Positions 17,336 to 25,762 of a stretch of 64,000 bases of DNA are shown piece by piece. Numbering within the stretch: the first letter of the stretch is position 1; each line of letters opens with the position of its first letter. The notes under the pieces are model-generated. The model was not told the origin of the DNA. It made no database searches and saw only the letters and a program-made list of their open reading frames with translations. Origin of the DNA: Allobosea lathyri (GTDB taxonomy: Bacteria; Pseudomonadota; Alphaproteobacteria; Rhizobiales; Beijerinckiaceae); NCBI RefSeq assembly GCF_900108245.1, contig NZ_FNUY01000001.1, forward strand, positions 1 to 64,000, in the 5' to 3' direction. A program made the position numbers and the translations under genes.

Positions 17336-18958
17336 TCAATGCCCGAACCGCGCGCCACCGGGCACGGCGGCGAGCAGAGCCTGCGTATAGGCATGCTGAG
17401 GGGCAGCGAAGAGCGCGGCTGTCGGGCCGGTTTCGACGATTCTGCCGCGTTGCATCACCGCGATGCGATCGCAGATCTGGGCTGCGACGCGCAGATCATG
17501 CGTGACGAACAGGATCGCCAGGCCAAGCCGCTGCTGGATCTCCTTGATCAGCGTCAGGATCTGGGCCTGCACGGAGACGTCGAGCGCCGACACGGCCTCG
17601 TCGGCCACGAGCACGTCGGGTTCGAGCGCCAGCGCCCGGGCGATGCCGACGCGCTGGCGCTGCCCACCCGAGAATTCATGCGGATAGCGGTCCACCGCAT
17701 TGGCGGAGAGGCCGACGAGTTCGAGCAGCTCCTTTGCCCGCGCCAGCGCGTCCTTGCGCGACGTGCCATGCGCCACCGGCCCATCCGAGATGATGCGCCC
17801 CACCGTCTGGCGCGGGTTGAGCGAGGCGAACGGGTCCTGGAAGATCATCTGGATGCGCTTGCGGTGCTGCCGCAGCGCCGACTTTCCGAGATCGCTCAGC
17901 ACCAGGTCGCCCAGCATGATGCGCCCGCCATCGGGCTCGATCAGGCGCAGGCAACAGCGGCCGACGGTCGATTTGCCGGAGCCGGATTCCCCGACGAGGC
18001 CGAGCGTCTCGCCCTTCGCCAGCGTGAAGCTGACATTGTCGGCCGCCTTCACCTCGCGCGCGGCGCCGAAAAAGGAGCGCTTGCGGTAGACCTTGCCCAG
18101 ATCGGTCACGCTGAGCACCGGCTTGCTCTCGACGATGGCCGGCCGCTGCGGCGGTATCAGCGATGGCACGGCCGCGAGCAGCCGCTTGGTGTAGTCGTGC
18201 TGCGGGTTCGAGAGCACCTGATCGGCCGTGCCCTGTTCGACCAGCTTACCCTGCTGCAGCACGGCGATGCGATCGGCGATCTCGGCGACGACGCCGAAAT
18301 CATGGGTGATGAACAAGACCGCCGTGCCGTGCTTCTGGCGGAGATTGTCGAGCAGCTTCAGGATCTGGGCCTGCGTGGTCACGTCGAGCGCGGTTGTCGG
18401 CTCGTCGGCGATCAGCAGCTTGGGTTCGAGCGCCAGCGCCATGGCGATCATGACGCGCTGGCGCTGCCCGCCGGAGAGCTCGTGCGGATAGGCCTTGGCC
18501 AGCCGCGCCGGATCGGGCAGGCCGACCTCGGTCAGCAGCGCCAGCGTACGGGCCCGGCGCTCGGATTTGGCCAGCAGCCCATGCGCCTCGAAGGTCTCGA
18601 AAATCTGGTCCTCGATCCGCATCACCGGATTGAGCGAGGTCATCGGCTCCTGGAATATCATGCCGATCTCGCGGCCGCGCACATCCTGCATCGCAGCCTC
18701 GTCAAGGCTGAGAAGGTCGCGTCCGGCAAGCTTGATCGCGCCGCCTTTGGGCTTCACCGCCTTGGGCAGCAGGCCCATCACGGCATGTGCGATCATCGAC
18801 TTGCCCGAGCCGGATTCGCCGACGATGCAAAGCGTCTCGCCGGGAGCGATGCTCAGGCTGACATTCTCGACCGCATGGGCGCGGTCGGCCAGCGGCGGCA
18901 GCGCGAGCGTGAGGTTCTCGATGGAGAGGACAGGCTCGGCCTTCGATACGTCCGCCAT
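17336..18958 (-). CDS. Dual ABC transporter ATP-binding protein (fused DppD-DppF type)
   Basis: 540 residues from the ATG at 18958, which overlaps the permease stop (ATGA). The frame is open much further upstream, but that part only shadows the permease. Two complete nucleotide-binding domains are present. Domain 1 (about 10-265) has GESGSGKSM, IFQEPMTSLNP and LSGGQRQRVMIAMAL. Domain 2 (about 280-530) has GESGSGKST, IFQDPFASLNP, FSGGQRQRVGIARAL and DEAVSALDVSVQ. Domain 2 has DEAVSALD where DEPTSALD is usual. It supplies both ATPase subunits of the second peptide importer in one chain (YejF/GsiA-like). Confidence 0.93.
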   Translation of the reverse strand: MADVSKAEPVLSIENLTLALPPLADRAHAVENVSLSIAPGETLCIVGESGSGKSMIAHAVMGLLPKAVKPKGGAIKLAGRDLLSLDEAAMQDVRGREIGMIFQEPMTSLNPVMRIEDQIFETFEAHGLLAKSERRARTLALLTEVGLPDPARLAKAYPHELSGGQRQRVMIAMALALEPKLLIADEPTTALDVTTQAQILKLLDNLRQKHGTAVLFITHDFGVVAEIADRIAVLQQGKLVEQGTADQVLSNPQHDYTKRLLAAVPSLIPPQRPAIVESKPVLSVTDLGKVYRKRSFFGAAREVKAADNVSFTLAKGETLGLVGESGSGKSTVGRCCLRLIEPDGGRIMLGDLVLSDLGKSALRQHRKRIQMIFQDPFASLNPRQTVGRIISDGPVAHGTSRKDALARAKELLELVGLSANAVDRYPHEFSGGQRQRVGIARALALEPDVLVADEAVSALDVSVQAQILTLIKEIQQRLGLAILFVTHDLRVAAQICDRIAVMQRGRIVETGPTAALFAAPQHAYTQALLAAVPGGARFGH

Positions 18959-19794
18959 CACTCGCGTCCCCGTGCCAGGCGCGGATTGAGCGCGTCGTTC
19001 AGGCCCTCGCCGGCGAGGTTCAGCGCCAGCACCGTCAGGAAGATCGCAAGGCCGGGGAAGAAGCTGATCCACCAGGCGTCGATCAGCCGGGTGCGCCCGG
19101 CGCCGACCATGTAACCCCAGCTCATCAGGTTGGGATCGCCGAGCCCGAGAAAGGACAGCGAGGATTCGAGCAGGATCGCCGAGCCGATCATCAGCGAGCC
19201 CAGCACGATGATCGGGGCGATGGTGTTGGGCAGGATCTGGCTGAAGATGATGCGCGGTGTCGACTGGCCGATGGTGACGGCGGCCTGGACATATTCGCGG
19301 GTCCGCAGCGAAAGCACCTCGCCGCGCACCAGCCGCGCCACTGGCGGCCATGACACGATGCCGATTGCGAGCACGATCGACCCGAGCTGGGGTTGCAGGA
19401 TCGCCACCATGACGATGGCGAGCGCGAAGGAGGGGATCGTCTGGAAGAACTCGGTGAAGCGCATCAGGGCGTCGTCGACGAAGCCGCCGGCATAGCCCGC
19501 AACTGCGCCCAGCGGCACGCCGATCAGCAGGGACACAATCGTCGAGACGACCCCGATCATCAGCGATACCCGCGCGCCATGCACCATGCCGGACGCGATA
19601 TCGCGTCCCAGCGTGTCGGTGCCGAGCGGGAAGCGATCCAGCGCAAGCGGCGCCATGAAGGGCCGCCCGACCATGCGCCAGGGCGATTGCGGATAGAGCG
19701 TCGGCGCCAGCAGCGCGAAGGCGACGACGGCGAGCAGGATGGCAAGCCCGATCAGGGCTCCGCGATTGCGGGCGAAGCGCTTGAAGAAATTCAT
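18958..19794 (-). CDS. Peptide-type ABC transporter permease (DppC-like)
   Basis: 278 residues. The first helix is in RGALIGLAILLAVVAFALLAP, followed by RFPLGTDTLGRDIASGMVHG, the DppC periplasmic hallmark. The EAA loop is in REYVQAAVTIGQSTPRIIF and the end NLAGEGLNDALNPRL is typical. The start overlaps the upstream permease by 4 bp (ATGA) and the stop overlaps the ATPase start, so the three genes are translationally coupled. Confidence 0.93.
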   Translation of the reverse strand: MNFFKRFARNRGALIGLAILLAVVAFALLAPTLYPQSPWRMVGRPFMAPLALDRFPLGTDTLGRDIASGMVHGARVSLMIGVVSTIVSLLIGVPLGAVAGYAGGFVDDALMRFTEFFQTIPSFALAIVMVAILQPQLGSIVLAIGIVSWPPVARLVRGEVLSLRTREYVQAAVTIGQSTPRIIFSQILPNTIAPIIVLGSLMIGSAILLESSLSFLGLGDPNLMSWGYMVGAGRTRLIDAWWISFFPGLAIFLTVLALNLAGEGLNDALNPRLARGRE

Positions 19795-20768
19795 GAGGCA
19801 GCCTCGATGCGCGGATCGGCCAGGCGGTAGACGAGGTCGGTCAGGATGTTGAAGCCGACGACCATGGCCGAGGAGATGAAGAAGACGCCCAGCAGCACCG
19901 AATAGTCGCGCTGCACCAGCGCGTCGAACATCAGCCGCCCGATGCCGGGCCAGGCGAAGACGGTCTCGGTCAGCACGGCGCCGCCGACGAGCTGGCCGGC
20001 CTGCAGGCCAGCCAGCGTCACCACCGGCAGGATGGCGTTGCGCGCCACGTGCCGGCGCGAGACGATCGCGGGCGAAAGCCCCTTGGCGCGCGCGGTCTTG
20101 ACGAAATCGGCTCCTGCGACCTCCAGCATCGAGGCCCGCATCATCCGGGCGTAAAGCGCGGTGAAGAACAGGCCCAGCGTGATCGACGGCAGGATGAGAT
20201 GGTGGCCGATATCCAGCGCGCGGGCGAGGCCGGTATAGTTCGCGCCGATGGTCTCGAAGCCGACATTGGGCACGAGCCCGAGCTTCAGCGAAAACAGGAT
20301 CTGGCTCATCAGCGCGATCCAGAACAGCGGTGTCGCGTAGAATACCAGCGACAGCGTGGTGATCAGGCTGTCCGACCAGCGCCCGGCCCGCCTTGCCGCC
20401 AGCGCTCCCATGACCACGCCGAGCCCCAGCGAGACGATGAAGGCCGCCCCCGTCAGCAGCAGCGTCGCGGGCAGCCGGTCGAGCACGAGGTCGAGAACCG
20501 GCCGCTGCTGGCGATAGCTGAAGCCGAGATCGAGCGTGGCGTAGCCCTTCAGATAAATCCAGAGCTGCGTCAGCAGCGGCTGGTCGAGCCCGAAGCGCGC
20601 CCGCAGCTGTTCAAGCAATTGCGCATCGGCCGCTCCAGCCTCGCCGGCAAGGACCTGGGCGGGGTCGCCGGGCGCGGCCCGGATCAGGAAGAAGTTCAAC
20701 AGGGCGATGGCGAAGAGCACGAGAACGCCCTTCACCAGCCGGCCGGAGAGGAATTGCAGGAGGTTCAT
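19791..20768 (-). CDS. Peptide-type ABC transporter permease (DppB-like)
   Basis: 325 residues starting MNLLQFLSGRLVKGVLVLFAI, with the AAPGDP motif, a periplasmic loop with RARFGLDQPLLTQLWIYLKG, and an EAA loop in ADFVKTARAKGLSPAIVSRRHVARNAILP. The C-terminus DLVYRLADPRI is characteristic. First permease gene after the binding-protein gene of the second peptide importer; the 219 bp between them contains a family A repeat. Confidence 0.93.
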   Translation of the reverse strand: MNLLQFLSGRLVKGVLVLFAIALLNFFLIRAAPGDPAQVLAGEAGAADAQLLEQLRARFGLDQPLLTQLWIYLKGYATLDLGFSYRQQRPVLDLVLDRLPATLLLTGAAFIVSLGLGVVMGALAARRAGRWSDSLITTLSLVFYATPLFWIALMSQILFSLKLGLVPNVGFETIGANYTGLARALDIGHHLILPSITLGLFFTALYARMMRASMLEVAGADFVKTARAKGLSPAIVSRRHVARNAILPVVTLAGLQAGQLVGGAVLTETVFAWPGIGRLMFDALVQRDYSVLLGVFFISSAMVVGFNILTDLVYRLADPRIEAAS

Positions 20769-20801
20769 GCGGCAAAGTCTCGGCGGTTGCTCAAATGCAC
20801 A

Positions 20802-20923
20802 CCGTCATCCCGGACGCAGCGAAGCGGAGATCCGGGATCCATGATCGAGCCAAATCCGTCAAAGAATCGGGCCTCCGATGGATCCCGGATCGGCGCCGCT
20901 GCGCGGCTTGTCCGGGATGACGG
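20802..20923. repeat. Palindromic intergenic repeat, family A (copy 2), binding-protein/permease gap
   Basis: A 122 bp imperfect inverted repeat from CCGTCATCCCGGACGCAG to GTCCGGGATGACGG, with an internal GGATCCAT/ATGGATCC pair. Nearly identical end sequences occur at 27511-27619. Confidence 0.88.
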
Positions 20924-20987
20924 TCGAGGTTGGTCACACGCTTCTGTTCAATCGCGGAAGAGGCGTGCCCGGAAATGCCTGCCTCCG

Positions 20988-22562
20988 TCACTCTTTCCAG
21001 GCGTCGCGGAAGCCGTCATCCACGCCGATCCCGGTGGTGACGAGGTTCTTGACATTGCAGCGATAGATCGTCGGGAAATCCATCTCGAGCAGCCAGAGCA
21101 CCGGCAGTTCGTCGGCGAGGATCTTCTGAACCTTGGTGTAGGCTTCCTGGCGCAATGCGTCGGTCGGCGCGCTCGCGCCCTCGGCGAAGAGCTTGTCGAC
21201 TTCGGGATTGGAATAGCCGCCGACATTGGCGAAAGGATTGCCCTTGGCGATGTTGCTCGAAACATAGGAGCGCGCCACGCCCGTCGCGGGATCGCCGAGC
21301 TGGTAGAGGAAGTTGAAGTTCAGGTCGAAATCCCAGTTGCTGGCCTTCTGGGTCCAGCCGGGAACGTCGGTGTTCTCGATCTGCACCTTGACGCCGGCAT
21401 CCTCGAGATTCTGCTTGATCGCTTCCGACCAGCGGCTCCAGGTCTCGCCATAGGGCAGGTTCAGCAGCTTGATCGTCTCGCCCTTGTAGCCGGAGGCCTT
21501 GATCAGCTCCTTCGCCTTGGCGGGATCATAGGTGTATTTCGGCACGTCGGACGAATAGAAGCGCGTCTTGGATGAGATCGGCCCGGTCGGCAGCTTGCCG
21601 AGGCCGCCCCAGACGACGTCGCGGCCGAATTCGCGGTCGATCGCGTACATCAGGCCCTGGCGGAACTGCTTGTTGCCGAGAATGCCGTTGCGGACATTCG
21701 GCGTCAGCCACGCATGGGGGGCAAACATCTCCCAGCCCTTGGTGGTCATGCAGGTGTTCGGCAGCTTGGAAAGGCGGGCGACGTCATAGACATCGACCGA
21801 GCCGCCGGTCAGCACATCGACCTTGCCGGTCTCGTAGGCGACGGCGCGGGCGGCCGCGTCGGGGATGATCTGCCAGTAGATCTCGTCGAGGTTCGGCTTG
21901 CCCTTCATCCAGTAGTTCTCGTTCTTGACGAGGTGGATGTAGGAGCCCTTCTTCCACTCCTTGAGCTTGAACGGGCCGGTGCCGATCGGCGTGTTGTTGG
22001 CCGGATTGGCGCGGTAGTCGGTGCCGTCATAGATGTGCTTCGGGATCATCGGCGCCGAGGCGACTTCCTGCGACATGATCATCGGCCCGAAGGGCTGCTT
22101 CAGCGTGATCCTGACGGTGAGGTCGTCGACCTTCTCGATCGCTTCGACCTGCGTGTTGACGATCGGCCGCCAGCGCGGATGGACCTCGCGCAGGAACTTG
22201 TCGAGCGTGAAGACGACATCGTCGGCGGTGAAGGGCTTGCCGTCATGCCAGGTCACGCCCTCCTGCAGCTTGAAGGTGTAGACCTTGGCATCGGGAGAAA
22301 TCTCCCAGCTTTTCGCCAGCGAGGGCTGCGGATTGAGCTTCTCGTCATAGCGCAGCAGGGATTCGTAGATGTTGCCGGCGACCATGTTGGTCGGCCCGTT
22401 CTGGTTGAGGCCCTGCATCAGCATCGGCGGCTCGGGCTGAACCACGACATGAACCGTTCCGCCCTTTTTCGGCTCCTGCGCCTGCGCGGCCATCGGCGCG
22501 AAGGCGAGGGCGACGAGCGCCGTGGTCACGGCAAGGCGCCGGCGGATCTGTGAATTCAGCAT
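20988..22562 (-). CDS. Peptide ABC transporter substrate-binding protein (family 5)
   Basis: 524 residues from the ATG at 22562. GGGAG is better spaced for this Met than for the adjacent ATG at 22565. A Sec signal (MLNSQIRRRLAVTTALVALA...AAQAQE, cleavage near 27) precedes a family 5 binding fold: WHDGKPFTADDVVFTLDKF, NTPIGTGPFKLKEWKKG and IYRCNVKNL at the end. It delivers the ligand to the permeases encoded 219 bp downstream. Neighbouring M20 deacylase suggests a peptide or acyl-amino acid ligand, but family 5 proteins bind many compounds. Confidence 0.92.
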   Translation of the reverse strand: MLNSQIRRRLAVTTALVALAFAPMAAQAQEPKKGGTVHVVVQPEPPMLMQGLNQNGPTNMVAGNIYESLLRYDEKLNPQPSLAKSWEISPDAKVYTFKLQEGVTWHDGKPFTADDVVFTLDKFLREVHPRWRPIVNTQVEAIEKVDDLTVRITLKQPFGPMIMSQEVASAPMIPKHIYDGTDYRANPANNTPIGTGPFKLKEWKKGSYIHLVKNENYWMKGKPNLDEIYWQIIPDAAARAVAYETGKVDVLTGGSVDVYDVARLSKLPNTCMTTKGWEMFAPHAWLTPNVRNGILGNKQFRQGLMYAIDREFGRDVVWGGLGKLPTGPISSKTRFYSSDVPKYTYDPAKAKELIKASGYKGETIKLLNLPYGETWSRWSEAIKQNLEDAGVKVQIENTDVPGWTQKASNWDFDLNFNFLYQLGDPATGVARSYVSSNIAKGNPFANVGGYSNPEVDKLFAEGASAPTDALRQEAYTKVQKILADELPVLWLLEMDFPTIYRCNVKNLVTTGIGVDDGFRDAWKE

Positions 22563-22998
22563 CATCTTCTCCCAATGCTTCGATTGTCGCACACCAGCGG
22601 CGTCTCGATCCGCCCCGCTCCGAACTAGATCATAGCTTGATCGGGTCGGACAGGGCCGGAGATGCCGTCGGCTGCAGATGGATCATTCCCCTTATTGGCC
22701 GAGTCGGCGGGACCGCCCGGCCTCGATCGCGACGTGGCCTGATCCGGCGGCTTGGCGCCGCGCTTTCGATCTGTGGGCCGCGAGCACGTCTTGTAGGGGA
22801 AACGATAACGAGAAAGCGCTCGACCGGTCTAATAGGCTGTCTCTATGTGAAGAATAGGCGGCGAGTTGAAATGTCCCGCCGCAGCGCGATGTCAGCTCCG
22901 GCCGATTTCAGCCTGCAATTCTGGAGTCTGTTGCCGCGGCAATGCCAAAAACTAAGAGAACGGGGCGGTGTCCGAACGCACCGCGCGCGGATTCCTGT
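22563..22998. other. Intergenic region with no gene recognised
   Basis: 436 bp between the start of the binding-protein gene and the stop of the cytochrome gene, both on the minus strand. It should hold the promoter of the second peptide ABC operon. Reading frames crossing it are low-complexity and arginine-rich with no family similarity. No palindromic repeat, tRNA or small RNA is recognisable. Confidence 0.5.
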
Positions 22999-23415
22999 TC
23001 ACAGCTTTTTGCCGTCCTTGTCGAACTGCTTGAGGAAAGCGGTCAGGTCCCGGATTTCCTTCTCGTTCTTGATGCCGGCGAAGATCATCTTCGTGCCCGG
23101 AATCTTCGCCTTGGGATCCCTTATGTATTCGGCGAAGACGGCCTCATCCCAGGTGATGCCCGATGCCTTGTTGGCTGCCGAGAAGCTGTAGCCCTCAACC
23201 GTGCCCGAGTGCCTGCCGAACAGCCCGTTCATCTGGGGGCCGACGAGATTCTTGGCGCCTTCGCCGATCTGGTGGCAGGCGCGGCACTTGTTCCAGGAGC
23301 GTTCGCCTGCGCTGGCATCGCCTGTCCCCGCATCCTGGGCCAGCGCCGGGAGCGTAAACAGCAGCGATGCGAAAAGCGCGGTGCGGGCGAGCGTTTGCAT
23401 GACGAGGGCTTGCAT
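22999..23415 (-). CDS. Periplasmic class I cytochrome c
   Basis: 138 residues with a Sec signal peptide (cleavage after LPALAQ, about residue 27) and a single haem site CRACH near residues 44-48. The conserved VGPQMNGLFGR lies after it, and the axial methionine is in PGTKMIFAG near 110. Size and spacing fit the c2/c-550 group of small electron carriers. Start: the ATG at 23415 is preceded by GAAGGA; an internal ATG at 23400 is possible. It stands alone, with no oxidase or dehydrogenase beside it, so its redox partners are unknown. Confidence 0.92.
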   Translation of the reverse strand: MQALVMQTLARTALFASLLFTLPALAQDAGTGDASAGERSWNKCRACHQIGEGAKNLVGPQMNGLFGRHSGTVEGYSFSAANKASGITWDEAVFAEYIRDPKAKIPGTKMIFAGIKNEKEIRDLTAFLKQFDKDGKKL

Positions 23416-23579
23416 GAGGCGTCCTTCGAGTGCGGGGCCGGTTGGGGCCTTGCTACTTTAGAACGCTGACATAGCGCGCGGCGCAGGTCGCGCGGATGAG
23501 CCAATTCGACGCGGCGACAAACCGGCCGCCCCCGCCGCTCAGGGCTGACGCGACCGCGCTTGTCCGAGGGACCTTCGCG

Positions 23580-24398
23580 TCAGCGCAATTCCCCGACCCA
23601 CTCGGCGACCGTCGCGGTGAAGGCGTCCGGCCGCGAGACGGGAAACAGGTGCCCGCCCGAATCGAGCATGGTCTTCCGGCATCCCGGCAAAGCGGCGGCA
23701 AGCGCCTCCTGCAGGAAGGCCGGCACGACCATGTCGTCGCGCGCGCCCAGAATCAGGATCGGCATCATCAGCGAGGCGATCGCCGCCGAGCCGTCGAAGG
23801 CGAGCAGGGCGTCGATGCGCTCGCGCACCACCGTCTTGGCATGTGGCGTCATCGGCGCCGCTTCCAGCCCGGCCTCGTAGATGTGCCAGTTCGCCTCGAT
23901 CCAGGCCGGCGGATAGGCCGACAGCACGGATGTCGCGGCATAGGCGTGCGGGTCGGCGTCGACGATGGCCCGGCGCGCCCCGAAAAGCCCGCCCATATAC
24001 AGGCTTGGCCGCAGCCAGGAGGCGCTGAGGATCAGGCCGTCGAGACGGTCGGGCACCTGCCGCGCCAGCGCCTGGCCGATGCAGCCGCCGGTCGAATGGC
24101 CGAGCACGACGGCCCGTTGAATGCCGGCCGCATCGAGCACGGCAAGGCAATCCTCGGCCAGCCGGTCGATGGTGCACTCCGCGTCGCCGCGCGTGCTCCC
24201 GCCGATCCCGCGCTGGTCGAAACGGATGACGCGGAACGAGCGCGCAAAGGTCGATGCGATATCGTTCCAGAACCCGGCCGTGCCGCTCAGGCCGCTGATC
24301 AGCAGCAGGGTCTGTCCATGGCCCTCCTGAAAGGCATGCAGGACGGCACCGTCACTGGTGGTGGCCTCGAAGCGGGCCGGGCTCGCTGTCGTATTCAT
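23580..24398 (-). CDS. Alpha/beta hydrolase
   Basis: 272 residues. The nucleophile elbow GHSTGG (serine near 95) follows the oxyanion-hole strand LLISGLSGTAGFW. The acid lies around ILGARDDMVVP and the catalytic His is in DSGGHLFPV near the C-terminus. This is the 3-oxoadipate enol-lactonase/haloperoxidase-like class. I start at the ATG at 24398 (MNTTASPARFEATT); a start seven codons upstream is possible. It lies 238 bp downstream of the second iron-type ABC operon on the same strand, in its own unit or as a distal gene. The substrate cannot be predicted. Confidence 0.85.
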   Translation of the reverse strand: MNTTASPARFEATTSDGAVLHAFQEGHGQTLLLISGLSGTAGFWNDIASTFARSFRVIRFDQRGIGGSTRGDAECTIDRLAEDCLAVLDAAGIQRAVVLGHSTGGCIGQALARQVPDRLDGLILSASWLRPSLYMGGLFGARRAIVDADPHAYAATSVLSAYPPAWIEANWHIYEAGLEAAPMTPHAKTVVRERIDALLAFDGSAAIASLMMPILILGARDDMVVPAFLQEALAAALPGCRKTMLDSGGHLFPVSRPDAFTATVAEWVGELR

Positions 24399-24636
24399 GG
24401 TCGACCTGACAGGGCGCATTGCCCGACCGTGCGCTGTTGGCGCTCTTGTTCGATCATTGGCGTATCCTCCCCGTGCGACTCATCGCCCTCGCTATCTTGC
24501 CCGCCGCGCAACTGCAAAGCCGGGCAAGCGATGTGAGGATGGCGCAGCCGGCGCGTCGCCGCCATGGCGGCAATGGCGGGGGCGGGACGCGGTCGACGCA
24601 GGGCGCGCGGTTGTTTTAGTTCACGCGCCGAGGGCT

Positions 24637-25728
24637 TCAGAGCCAGATCATCGATGTCTTCGGCAGGGTCAGCGAGACCGCCGCGCCGATGTCGTGCAGT
24701 CCCTCGCCGGAATGGAACGGCTGGTCGACGGCGACTTCTGTGGCTCCGACACGCACGCCGTAACGCACGCTGGCGCCGAGGAATTCGCGATGCGAGACGA
24801 TTCCGGGCAGCGCGATCGAAGCGGTATCGCTCGGCTCGCGCAGTCCGAGTTCGGCATGCTGTGGCCGGAAGACGAGCTTTGCTCCCTCGGGAATAACGGC
24901 ACCGGGCGGAACGGGAACGCTGATGCCGCCCTCGATCTCGAAGATGCGGTCGGCCCCTGTTCCCTTCACTCGCCCTTCGAGGATGTTGGCGGTGCCCAGG
25001 AAGTTCGCGACGAACAGGTTCGCGGGGCGCTCATAGAGCTCCATGGGCGTGCCGACCTGCTGGACTGTGCCGTCATTCATCACGGCGATACGGTCGCAGA
25101 TCGTGTTCGCCTCTTCCTGGTCATGGGTGACGAAGATCGTCGTCAGCCCGAGCCGCTGCTGCAGGTCGCGCAATTCGCGGCGCACCTGCACGCGCATCTT
25201 GGCGTCGAGATTGGAGAGCGGCTCGTCGAGCAGCAGCACCTTGGGCTCGACCGCGACCGTGCGGGCGACCGCGACCCGCTGCTGTTGGCCGCCGGACAAT
25301 TGCGAGGGCCGTCGGTCGCCGAGATGGCCCAGGCCCACGAGATCAAGCGCGACGCCGACGCGCCGCTCCACCTCGGCGCGCGACACGCCCCGTTCCTCCA
25401 GTCCGAAGGCGACGTTGCGGCGCACGGTCATGTGCGGCCAGAGCGCATAGGACTGGAAGACCATGCCGACATCGCGCTTCCATGGCGGCAGCGGCGAGAT
25501 ATCGCTGCCGCCGATCAGGACGCGGCCCGTATCGGCCTGGTTGAAGCCGGCGATCAGGCGCAGCAGCGTGGTCTTGCCGCAGCCCGAGGGGCCGAGAAAG
25601 GCGAAGAATTCGCCGGGCTGGATCGCGAGATTGACGTCCTTGAGGACATGGTTGTCGCCATAGGACAGGTTGACGCCCTCGATATCGACGGAGACGGCGG
25701 GCGTGGCGAGAGATGCGATGGCGTTCAT
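24637..25728 (-). CDS. ABC transporter ATP-binding protein (PotA/FbpC-like)
   Basis: 363 residues from the ATG at 25728. Walker A GPSGCGKTTLLRLIAG, signature LSGGQQQRVAVARTV, Walker B VLLLDEPLSNLD and FVTHDQEEANTI are intact. The C-terminal ~120 residues form a TOBE domain. It is the last gene of the binding-protein/permease/ATPase operon. Its start region contains a 17-bp tandem duplication that repeats the last codons of the permease gene; an in-frame TTG at 25746 lies inside that duplication. Confidence 0.92.
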   Translation of the reverse strand: MNAIASLATPAVSVDIEGVNLSYGDNHVLKDVNLAIQPGEFFAFLGPSGCGKTTLLRLIAGFNQADTGRVLIGGSDISPLPPWKRDVGMVFQSYALWPHMTVRRNVAFGLEERGVSRAEVERRVGVALDLVGLGHLGDRRPSQLSGGQQQRVAVARTVAVEPKVLLLDEPLSNLDAKMRVQVRRELRDLQQRLGLTTIFVTHDQEEANTICDRIAVMNDGTVQQVGTPMELYERPANLFVANFLGTANILEGRVKGTGADRIFEIEGGISVPVPPGAVIPEGAKLVFRPQHAELGLREPSDTASIALPGIVSHREFLGASVRYGVRVGATEVAVDQPFHSGEGLHDIGAAVSLTLPKTSMIWL

Positions 25729-25762
25729 ATCAATGTCCCATGCCAATCAATGTCCCATGCCC
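25729..25762. repeat. 17-bp tandem duplication at a gene junction
   Basis: The unit ATCAATGTCCCATGCC plus one base occurs twice in tandem (25729-25745 and 25746-25762, the last base differing). The right copy contains the end of the permease gene (codons for MGH and the stop). The left copy separates that stop from the ATPase start codon, changing the intergenic spacing. Confidence 0.85.

Noticed and set aside
22550..23191. 213-residue plus-strand reading frame over the intergenic gap and cytochrome gene
   Set aside because: No family similarity and an unnatural composition; it covers the antisense of the cytochrome c gene and the promoter region.
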